The notes beneath the pieces were generated by a model. It saw only the letters and a list, made by a program, of their open reading frames with translations. It had not been told where the DNA came from and did not search any database. A program made the position numbers and the translations under genes. Of a stretch of 64,000 bases of DNA, positions 43,394 through 55,400 are shown piece by piece. The DNA comes from Sphaerolaimus hirsutus (lineage: Eukaryota; Nematoda; Chromadorea; Monhysterida; Sphaerolaimidae): positions 16,246,701 through 16,310,700 of the forward strand of contig OZ038450.1 in assembly GCA_964036195.1 (NCBI GenBank), given 5' to 3'. How positions within the stretch are numbered: position 1 is the first letter of the stretch; each line of letters starts with the position of its first letter.

Positions 43394-43498
43394 CAATATT
43401 CTGCGCGCATCTCCTCTCACAAAACGGGACCAAAATTTCCAAAGTTTGCAGCTGCGGCTGGCTTGCCGCATTCGAAGACACATGAGCCACTTCAGGGG
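43394..43498 (-). CDS. Candidate exon 10 of the TEX10-like gene
   Basis: Acceptor catgttag, donor ATTG/GTAGAT, 34 codons (QPQLQTLEILVPFCERRC). The exit phase fits both candidate exon 9 and the exon at 42862-43045. Confidence 0.42.
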
Positions 43499-46400
43499 CT
43501 AACATGAATGGAAACTATGCTCGACAAATGCTATTTAGGTAGTCTGCCCACGGCGCGGTGTGTTTGAGGCGCGGCGCCCTGGGCCACCGTGTAATCGATG
43601 GCACATGGTTAGAACTATACAGGGTGTTACAGTGTGGTTCGGAATACACTTTGGAGAAACTGTTTGGCACAATGCAGGGATTAAGTCGGGGAGAAGGTCT
43701 AGAATGCAGGCCTCCAAATTACAGCTATTTCGCCGAGATTCGAAAAGATAAAAAATTGGTACTTTTAAAACAGTTCATCTTTGACCACTCAACTATTCGA
43801 AAGCACGCTTTTTCGCAATATTTGGTACCAAAATCCTGGTATCCATTGATAAAAAGCTCAATTCAAAATCGTTGTAATCACAAAATTAAGAATGTCCAAC
43901 GTGTTTCCACCTCACCGCAGCACCCTGTACCTGGTGGTGCCAAAATTGCAGCCACAACTCCTTAAACGCCACATTCCATCCCAATACTCGACCCTGAATA
44001 TGTAAATATTCTAGAGTGTACATACGGATATGCATCGCATGCAAAGTTGAAACTAGTCGCATAAACTCGCATGCGGCAGTTCTAAGCTGCAGCAATATGA
44101 CAAGATCAAACGCAATTTTTATGTACAGCATAACTACTGTATTTGGAAGTGGGGCTTTATTTACATATACTGCATGTATGAATAAAAGCAAGCATAGGGT
44201 TCAAACGGGATCCCGATCCCGATCCCGGATCCCGTGAAATTCCGGGATTTAGCAGTCCCGATCCCGATCCCGAAACCCCAATCCCGATCCCGATCCCGAA
44301 ATCCAAAAATACCAATCCCGATCCCGAAAACTTTCAAATCCCGATCCCGATCCCGAGAATCTCCCAAGTCCGGGATCCAGATCCCGAAAAAAAAAGTGGA
44401 AATTATAAAAAGTGAAAAAATGACATTTTTGCGTGCAAAAATGTGAACGCAAACCCCCAGCGACCATTTTATGTCACTTTTCTGGCATCCAACAGTGTTT
44501 TGAGACCTTTATGAACAACTGTGATTGCCAGAACAGTGACGAAAATCGCTATTCCTAGACCCCAATCCCGATCCCGAAAAAATGCCAATGCCAATCCCGA
44601 TCCCGATCCCGTGACCCCAATCCCGGCCAATCCCGATCCCGATCCCGAAATCTCAAAATACCAATCCCGATCCCGAAACCCCAATCCCGATCCCGATCCC
44701 GAAATCTCAAAAAGTTAATCCCGATCCCGATCCCGAAAAGTCAATCCCGTTTGAACCCTAAGCAAGCATATAAAGTATTCGCTTAAACTTGAAAAGTTTC
44801 ATTGTCGTTCGTGTCAAAATATGTAAATATTTATAATATGGAAACATTAGTAGTGAGCGTGAGTAATAAAGACTTAAAGCGCTAAATGAGTAAATATGCA
44901 CTAATGTAAAGTAATCGATACATACTCTTCTCTTCAAGATATATATATATATATATTTATATAAACTTATTCATATTTATCATAAGTTATCCATATGAAT
45001 GTTTATTTAATACAAGACTGCGGCTATAAATATGCGCGTCCACCTTTCATGAAACACATGCAATGTGGTATTAGTGAACATATTTACATTGCATAAAAAG
45101 TATATAAGATTTCACCTTTCTGCCTACAAACAAGACACGAAGCTTCTCATCCGCCCACACAGGGACGTACGTAGCCAGGATGTTTGAGCGGGGGGGGGGG
45201 GGGGGGCGGAATGTATACGGAGCCCGGCGAACGGGTGGGAACTAAAATTTGACTCCTGTGGTAAAGGAATGGCACCAGCGCCATTCGTAGGCGCTACGCC
45301 TTTGCGCCATTAAGGTTGACATCGGCGCCAAATACTGCGGTACATGTACATAAATATGTATGTATTTTACATATTTACTTATACAGCGACGGGGACACTT
45401 CTGAGTACATTTTGGCCCTGAAGCAGAGGTATGAAAAAGATCTACTGTGCGGCGCCTAATTGCGCCCCAGGGATTTAGTAGGGGGTGGGGTGGGGGGGTA
45501 TCCCGGAGGCCGCTCAGCTAAATAGATAAATACCTATCTGGTGCGCTTTTTGAGAAATTTTACACCAAATTTCGCTCAAAATCGCTTATTTTCATACCTT
45601 TTTATAGTTTTTCACCTTCAAAATTTCTATTTGTGTACTATATATGCTATTATAATTTTTTTCACCTACTTTGAGCGATTTTTTTCTCTTTTCTTCCTTA
45701 TATTCATTGGAAAGATTATATATGAGGCGTCCAATTCTAAAAGTCGACAAGTCCAAAATATGAAAATTTTGAGTTAGGCCCGAAAACGTGATCTGGGGCT
45801 ACTCCCTCACATTTTTCATCATTTTCCATGAATTTTTTGACCTCACATGCCCATATGGCAAAGTGCCAAATCTGACATTTTCAGGGAAAAATGCAAAAAA
45901 ATTAGGCGAGAAGTCGACAAGTCCACTTAGTTTTGGGCTAAAAGTCGACAAGTCCACCTTCCGCAGCCTTATTTTATGGGAAAAAACGCAAGAAATGTGA
46001 TAAGTCCATCATGGACACCGATTTCTAAAAGTCGACAAGTCCATAAATTTCCCATAAGGCAAGCGCAATGCCGTCGGGAACAAAAATGTTCTCGAGTGCA
46101 AGAAGTCGACAAGTGCATTTTCCTCCCCAAAACGGTTTTGTTCAGTCCGAGTAGAATTTTATAGACACCCAATTTTTCCATTATACGTTGAGAGCAGGGG
46201 CTGAAAATTTGACACTTATTGTTAACATTTGGAATATAATGTTGAGCCTGAGAGAGCGCCATTGGACACGCACCATGGACCTGGAATTGGAAATGAAACT
46301 TAAAATGCGATTTACTCAAAATCACATTTTGAGGACTTGTCGACTTTTGGAATTAGATGCCTGATATTGATCCTCCCCAAAAACATTTTTTTCAGCTATC

Positions 46401-49400
46401 TATCCCTCCGGAGCGATCTACTACCTACCTATATGAAATCTACAAAAGGGACTCAAATCAGGGATGTATCCAGGATTTTTGAGCGGGGGGGGCTGCTTGT
46501 TTACGGAGGCCGGCGAGGGGGGGGGGCTCAGCCTCCCCCCCCTAAAATTTTAGCTACATAGTGGCGGAATGGCGCTGGCGCCATTAGTAGGCGCCACGCC
46601 ATGGCGCCATTGGCGTTGGCGCCAGCGCCATGGAACGCTGTATATGTATGTAAATATGCACACAAAACAGCAAAAACCACAACATTGAGTGTATTTATAA
46701 CAATTTGTGGCCACATGGTGCAAATCTGATTAGAATACCTCATGTCTGGTGAAGAATGCGCGCTCGAGCGCAAAATTTTTTACGCTGATGTTGAAAAAGT
46801 CGCATTTTCCGGTCACTTTCTGGTCTCGGCCCGGGAGGGGGGGGGGGGGGGGATGCAGCGCGCACACATTCAAATTATATTACTCTTAGTAAGGTAAGCA
46901 ACAGCTGAGCTAAAATTTAAAGACAAAAACGCATATTTGCACAGGAAAAATTACGCTGGCGCGGTAAAATGCATACTTACTTAGGTTTCATGTAATAGCA
47001 AAACCGGCTGACGATTATTTTAAAAAAGTGGATGTCGGATTTTGCCCCGAAAGCTGAATCAAAACTGGGAAAATAAATAACACAAAAAATAGGCGGATCC
47101 TGCCCACAACAGAATTAAAGTAAACATGTAATCCAGTGAACCTGTGCTTGCGCCATTGAATAGTCTGAATCGGGATTTAGATTTGTCGCTGATGGGATCA
47201 AGACTAGGGTGGCAGACGGTACGGCCTTGCGGTAAACCGTACGGTACGGTAAATTTCCTATTTTGCGGTAAACGGTACGGTACGGTAAATCTTCAATTTT
47301 GCGGTAAACTGTACGGTACGGTAAATCTGAAAAGTGCGGTACGCGGTACGGTACGGTACGGTACATTTCCAATGTCAGAAATGTATCAATGCGGAACTAT
47401 GTAGGGGCTTATTTATTGTGTAGAAGGAAGAAATGGAGAAAAAGTTGCAAAAAGTGGGTGAAAAATTGATAAAGGTAGCTGAAAATAGTTGAAAATGAGG
47501 ATATGACCATACATCAAACCTATCACTGCAACAAAAAAGCTCAGAATAGAAAGTAAATACATTGAGGGTGATGTTTCACACCTTGAGAGCGTCTTGAAAC
47601 GCATGGCTTAATTTTATAAAGCACATTATACTAATGTTAATCATGAATTATAGCAATTATGCATGCAGAAATGGAAGGGCTTCAAATTAACAGGAAAACA
47701 ATGTTGTGAAAGTTGCGCGCTTGCGCGCAAATTTTTTTCCAGAAAACCACATTAATTTGCATCAATAAATTGCCATATTTAAGGTCAATCTGAGAAAAAT
47801 TTACGCATTTTCGGCGGTAAATGAGTGCGGTACGCGGTACGGTAAATTTTGGAAAATGCGGTACGCGGTACGGTAAATTTTGGAAAATGCGGTACGCGGT
47901 ACGGTACGGTAAATTTCTAAAAGTGCGGTAAACGGTACGGTACGGTAAATTTCCCAAAAATGCGGTACGGTACGGTAAATTCTGCCACCCTAATCAAGAC
48001 TGGAAAATTTACGTCGTTTTACGCGACTCGAGATTCGCTGTGAACACTCTACCCCCTGAAACAAAGCACACCTGTCTCTATTTTCAGAATATTGCACACT
48101 GAACAAAAATAGATTTTCCAGACTTTCAGACTTAAAGCACAGCATTCACAACTTTCACAACTTGGTGTATATTTAATCGAGAATGCAACACAGCACAGAT
48201 TATATCAACTTTGACAGCTGTGAGAAAAGCTAATGGATTGCGCATGAGCAATTTCATGACTTTCATGCAGTGAGCTTTCAATTTTATAAAAGGGGCCGCG
48301 TCTACCTAAATATAATTTATTTAATATGGAATGGGTACACAAACATGAACAACACTCGAATATTCTAAAATACACTAAGCTGACTGATCGTACAAAAAAG
48401 CATTCTTAGATGACTTTTACAGTCGGCAGAACAATTTTTTTTAACGAACAATGTTTAAAAAAACCAAACGATTACTTCTTCAAACCTTCCAAATAGTCTA
48501 ACTTAGACCGTCTAAGTGGTAAGTCAACACATAAATTTATAATACCTACAGTAACCTAACACTCCAAATACGTGTATCGAAATCGGGATTCCGATACCGG
48601 AAAATTTGAGCAAAAGATAAAAAAGTGAAAAAATGACTTTGTGGCCTTTAATGTCACTATTCTGGAATTCATGTGTGTTTTTAAACTTTTTTTGTGAAAA
48701 ATTAGAGAAAAACACTATATTTACCCGAACTTAGGCCAAAATCCCGATCCCGATCCCGAAAGGTCATACCCGATCCCGAAATATAAAACAAAAAACAATA
48801 CCGATCCCGATCCCGAAAAGTCAATCCCGGTTGAACCCTGGCTCAATATTTAAGTCACGCCTCAGCACTTATTGATGTTTCATATAGCCATATAATGGCT
48901 GTGGGGCCATGAGACTAATAGATTTGTAAGTGGTAATTTTTGCCCCCAAAACAAACTTTCATCGACTCGTAATCTTTTTTTGTAATAAATTGCAAAACAG
49001 CAGTGAATCAGTACGGAAGATTCGGCTGCCGTCAAAACACGACTACGACATTTGCGTTAAAAAAAAACGGTTTTAAAAATTCGGCAGCCCCTAGGTGGAA
49101 CACCACATAAATAAAATCTTGACATTGAAATGAGTACCATATATTTTATCTGGGGAAAGTGAACTAACAGATAGTCAATGTGTATGTATTTAGATATACC
49201 GTATTTCCTCGAAATACCCCCCGTCTCGAAATACACCCCTTAAAATGGAAACTATGAATTTATCAGCCCCACCCCGCAAATTGAGTGTAAAGGGGACGTA
49301 TACGACAAAAGCTATGGTTTGTGATCCGGGCAATGCAGAACACACGTTAAAAGCAATGACTGTGTTCCATCAGACCAGGGTTATACTGTCTACATACTTT

Positions 49401-52400
49401 TATTAGTCTATAGAATCTTGTACAAGGTGGTTTTTGTTGCATTTTTTACGTCTGCGCACGTTACAAGCAACAATTTAGTGCCGGGTTTTTTAAAAATAAT
49501 GGCGAAATAATAAGCCCCCTCGTTTACCCCCCCTCAAAATTCTCACTCTGAAACAATCACCCCCGGGGGTTATTTCGAGGAAATACGGTATAGATACACG
49601 AATACCCACATAATTCGTGAGCAGAACTGAACTTAATCGAACGCAAAGTGCCATTCAAATAGCAGTGCAATGCAGCAGAAAAAGCTCAAGTTAGCCAAAG
49701 AAATGGTGTGCAGCAAAATGCACATGAAGGAATCTGCTGAATACACACTTGACAAAAGGGAAAACTACACGGAGAAAAGTCGTCAGCATACTGGATTGAG
49801 ACGCGGCTATTTCCTGCTGTTTTGCAGCTAGGAGTTTGGATTTTTTGGGAATAAAGACACCTAGAATGCATGCTAATCAAAATTAATCGAGACTGCAAGT
49901 GAAATTATTTTATAAAAAATAAACAGCCACAGCCTACACTTAACTCAACTACCACTTCTATGCAAAAAAACCTTCATTGAATGTGAAGCACGGATGTAAC
50001 CAGGGTCCAAATTCAATCAGAACTTAAGGCGCCCGAGACGCGAGTATGCGCTTAAATTGACCTTTTGTCAAATTGTGCGCAATTCCAGCGCTTTCTACGT
50101 GATGAGTGCCTTACGTTCAAATTGGGACGGGCCCCAGCGACCGCATCGAGGGGCCAGGCGAGTGCAAAGTGCATAGTATTGGATTGCACGCGGCTGCAGT
50201 GCACTACAAAGGAAAGCCACATGCACGGATGATGTTATAGAGAAATCAATAAAGACCCTCCATCCCATTCGCATGAATTCCTGTGCAGACATGGCTGTGG
50301 GGTTGGTCTTGTGATGGGGGGTGCTAAATGTGCGGGTGATTTGGGATGGCACAAGAACTTGTTATGCTCGCTTTCAGGGACGTACGCAAGATTTTTGAGC
50401 GGGGGGGGGCGGATTGTATACGGAGCCCGGCGAACGGGGGGGGGCGGCGCCCCCCCCCCTAAAATTTGGCCTATAGTAAAGGAATGCAGCCATGGCGCTG
50501 GCGCCATTTGTAACTGCACTAATCTCCTGTGCAAACAAAAGTCGCCATTGGTCAGCCTGAATTACCGTATCTCTAAAGAGACCCTTTTTCCACCCAACCC
50601 ATGGCAGTATTGGCGTTGGCGTTGGCGCCAACGTCTACCATATAGGTATCTATTTATACCCATATATGGTACTAGGTCCGCTTTTGGCACTGTTGGACAC
50701 TTTTGTAATGCAATTTGACACCTGAAAATACATATTAAAGAATGGGGTAGGGATTTGCGCGCTTGCGCGCAAAAATATTTTTAAAGTGCCCCAGTTTTTA
50801 GAGTTCGCCTCAGAAAAGTGCCATTTCTGGCAAATTTTTCTGTCCGGCCCGGGAACGGGCCCCCCTGCGTACGTCCTTGCTCGCTTTGTGATTGTAAAAA
50901 TCTTATGCAGCAGGGGTGATAATAAAGTTATAAATATTTGGACATTTTCAAAATTTTCCTCAACAGCAAATGTGCATCCACAAGTTTGCAACTTTTCTAC
51001 TAAATGTAAATTTTTGGAAAAGTTGAAGAAGTGTTCGTACGGTCATAGTTGTTGAAAATCGGTCAAGTTTACACCCCAATTTACTTTTACAGTACCGGAA
51101 CCAGTCAAAAGTACATGAATAAAGACATAAATGCAACAACTCTGCAGACTCCATCATGACCTCCACAAGTCTACTCGCAACCACAAAAGAGAAACTACAC
51201 CGAATAAATTGAGCGCGGGGACAGATATAGCGTGCTAGAGTCAATTTGATTCAGTAGCTTTTATATTTACGAATGTGCGAATGTAAGCAGACGGTTGACA
51301 TCACGCTATTCAAACAAATTTGCTGCCATGCCAATTTATATTTGATAAGGGGAAGTTGCAAAAAGGGAAATTAACCATGTGCAGGTAGTGCCAGCCGCAG
51401 GAGTGGATATGTAAATTAGAGCTACCGTATTACCTCGAAATACCTCCATGGGGGTTTCTTATTTCGCCAGCAAAATTTGAGGGGGGGTTAATTCGAGGGG
51501 GGGTTTTATTATTTCGTCAGAAATTTTCGCAGGGATAGTAGTAAAAAGTAGGCATTTTCGTATCCAAAACGGGTAATAAATGCGTCCAAATAGGATATAC
51601 CTATTTTGACATTAAAACGTAGATTGCTACCCAAACAAGTCTATCTGTAGCTGCGATACTAATAAGCAGTAATAAATACATCATGTACATTGTATACATG
51701 ATGTACATCATTCTGGGGGGGGGTATTTCGAGGGGGGGGGGTATTATTTCCCCAGCCCATTTTGAGGGGGGGGGGGGTTAATTCGAGGGGGGGTTTATTC
51801 AAGGGGGGGGGATAAATTCGAGGTAATACGGTATTTTTATTTTACTTCTATTTACTAGGGATGGCCAGAGCTTTTTGACCATTTTAAAAAGACGTTTACC
51901 GAAGCCGTTTTATTTTGTTAAAAACGGAAGCTGAAATTTTCAGAAATTAATGACAAGACAAGCCATTCACAAATATCTGCATGCTACCATGCAATAATAA
52001 GTTAATAACCTACAATAATACACTAAACTGTTTATTTTTGGAACAAAAAACTCATGGCTCGACAGTCGTTGTATTGCTAAATGTAACATACAAAATACTG
52101 CAACTTGTCTGATATACCTGTACTCAACCTGATATACTCAAACATAAATGGGTACTATCCTATATAAAAAAACCTTTTTTTCTTTTTACGTTGTTTTAAA
52201 AACTGGGTCGTTAAAAAGTTTTTTTCCTATTCCAACTTCTAAAACCTGATGAAACCTATTTATGTAGTAAACACATAAATGGACATATATGGACTAAGCA
52301 CTTTCCACCCACTGTGCAAACATGGAACTATTTTGTAAATTAAAAATGTCCGCCATTTTCTATTCTTGATACTACTCCGGGCACAGAACAAATTTATTTG

Positions 52401-55400
52401 CGAAGCGTACGAAAATGTAAATCAATTGACTAAAAAAGTCCAAATTTTTCAAATTCAAAAATATTGTTTGCGGATTTATAAACCTCGGCACAATAGGCTT
52501 GTAGCAGGTCACATAAATAATGTTCCAATTAAATTACCCACCCATATATTTACATTTCAATAAAAAGCTTTGTGATCCCATGGGAAAATCAGTGAGTGAC
52601 TGCAAAATGTCTGCAAATATTGCAAGCATAATGAGGTAGCGCACCTAAATTCCTACGCACGCCAATCGTAATTTTAGTCATCAAACGGTTCTTTGGGTGA
52701 TGAATTGCTACGTGACATCACACGACTATCAAAAGAAACACGGCAAAACAGAGAAAACTACTCAATCAAGAGAACCACAGACTCCACACACGGCAACAGA
52801 CGAAATTGGCCACACAAAAAAAAAACGAAGTAAAAACTGACCAAATCATACTTCCCACCGAACGTCGAAAATCGTACTGACACCAAACTCTCACCATGAT
52901 TCGGAGTAATTCGCCTGTAAGAAAAATGTTGATGTACAAAATCAAGCTAAATTTAAGGGAACTTGTTTAAATTTAATCAACAGCAACGTTTTAGACAATG
53001 TGGCTAGGGTTGGGACGATATATCGTATCGAATATCGAATATCGGATATCGACTATTTTTTCATATCGAATATCGAATATCGATATCGAAAATTTTGAAA
53101 AAATATCGAATATCGATATCGAATATCGACCATTTTTTCGATATTTTCGATATTCTATACTCCCTGGGCCTGACTTCAAATAAGCCAGGAATGGCACTAT
53201 TAGAAGGCGATTTCATAAGCAATTTTGACAAATTTTGCGCGCAAGGGTGCACGTTGTTCTCATGTGACAGGTATTTTTGTTTCAGTACTTGCGGCAGCAT
53301 CAAATTATGTGCAAATGCACTCTCAGATGTTCACATATGAGTATATGTTTGTGAATAGCTACTTACACCATGGAAACATCAATGGCACCATGGCATGGCA
53401 CCTATAAATGGGGCTGGCACCTTTTCCTTACCACATATGTTACATTTTTTAATCATTTTCTCATTTTGATCATTGTGTGCCATTTAAATTTGTATCATCT
53501 ACTTTTCAGTAGAGATGATCAGTTGGGTTTGTGATAAAATGGTAATGCAATATGCCAAATGAGACATGCCCTGCTATACCACAAGCAAAATATCGAAATA
53601 TCGAAAATATCGAAATATCGATATCGAATATCGAGCATTTTTTAATATCGAATATCGAATATCGATATCGAGGGTCCATATCGTATCGATATCGAATATC
53701 GAGTTTCAGAAAAAAATATCGAATATCGAATATCGATATCGAAAAGTCATATCGTCCCAACCCTAAATGTGGCCGCATACACGCATGCCGTTGCTGCACA
53801 TTCGAGTTTACCAGAACGAGTCATTTTATATATCAGTCAACAGTCTCAGACTGACCCCTCATTCAGGTGAACTTAAGTGCGCCAAAAGCAGTTTTCACAA
53901 GTCCTCCCCTAGTGAATAAGAGACTTAAATTGCCCCCATGTAAGTATCCATATCCAGGTAATTTTTAGTAACATATTTATTTAGGTAAATATTTATTTAT
54001 TTAGTATTTATGTAGGGGTTTTTTGTATCCACCCATACCCAGGTCCGAAACAGTAATCAAAACCACATCACCTCTTATAGGTGAATGTTTTCACCTGAAA
54101 TCACGTTTGATGCAAAGTGTAGAATTCTACCTCCAAAATAATTTCGATTGAAGCAGCCCCGTACAAACTGATTGTGAAAAACTCCCAAGAGACTTACATT
54201 TAAAAAAATATAATTTAAAAAATCGTAACAAAATAAAAAATCGCAAAAAGTACGCCAGAAACTTTTAGCGGTTCGCAAAAATGATGGTTGGCATTTAGCT
54301 AAATATTTTAGTGGATATAAATCACATAACAACTATGCCCCATTATAGAAAAAGGCAACAACAAAAAACTTAAAATGGGTAGAATAGTGTCTCTCTACTA
54401 GAACATTCAGGCCACGAAAATTCACAATATTTTACAATAGTCGAGCGCAAAGCTGACGCGATGCAACAACGGTATTACAACGTGGATATAAATCAACAGA
54501 CCATGCAGAAGTGTTCATTCATTTTTATTCACGCAAACGATGCGTTAAACCACCAAATCTCCATTGGCAACAACAAAACACATGCATACAGTATTTAGAT
54601 TCAGGTTCCCTATTTTCACAAAAAAATGAAAGAAACAAAGACAATCACAAAGAAAATCACAAGGCTGCTTTCAAAGCATCAATCGCAACTTGCCATCTGA
54701 TAGCTGCCTTTTTATTCGGAAATTGTGTCACCGCGCGTGCAGATAAAACGTGCTTCTGTAATGGATGACAGCTAATTGGGCAACAGCAGGAAATGGCATA
54801 GAAACTAGGGTTCAAACGGGATCCCGAATCCCGAAGATTTTCGGGATTTCACGGTCCCGATCCCGAAGGTCGAATCCCGATCCCGAAATCTCAAAAAGCC
54901 GATCCCGATCCCGAAAATTTCTAAATCCCAATCCCGATCCCGGAAAAATCAGTGAATTTAAAAGGTGGAAAAATGATGTTTTTGCACTAAAAATGGGAAC
55001 GGAAACCTCTAGCGTCCATTTTATGCCACCTTTCTCAACAACTCTGAATGCCAGAATTTCGGCCAAAAGCTTGATCCCAAGACCCATCCTCGATCCCGAA
55101 AAACTGCCAATCCCGATCCCGAAATCTCCAAAAACCAATCCCGATCCCGAAATCCCAGAAAGCCAATACAGATCCCGATCCCGACAAGTCAATCCCGTTT
55201 GAACCCTAATAGAAACGACGTCAGGCATTTCGCAACTCACCCTCAGCGCCTTTTTCAAAGCTACTAAATCACTTTGTGATGCACTGTCCACACTCAAGCA
55301 AGCGGTGCACTGTTTCACGAATGCCATCTCGCAACGAAGCGCCAACATGGCCATGTGCCTCGTGTTCGCAGAGCTATTCGAGTCGCCCGGCGCTCGCGTA

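Noticed and set aside
44195-44760. Pro/Ile/Arg/Ser-rich open frames that look like an RS domain
   Set aside because: They are translations of the CCCGAT array; the same frames appear at every A-family copy.
49686-49898. Cys-rich minus-strand frame as an exon
   Set aside because: No convincing acceptor or donor and no match in phase with the neighbouring TEX10-like exons.
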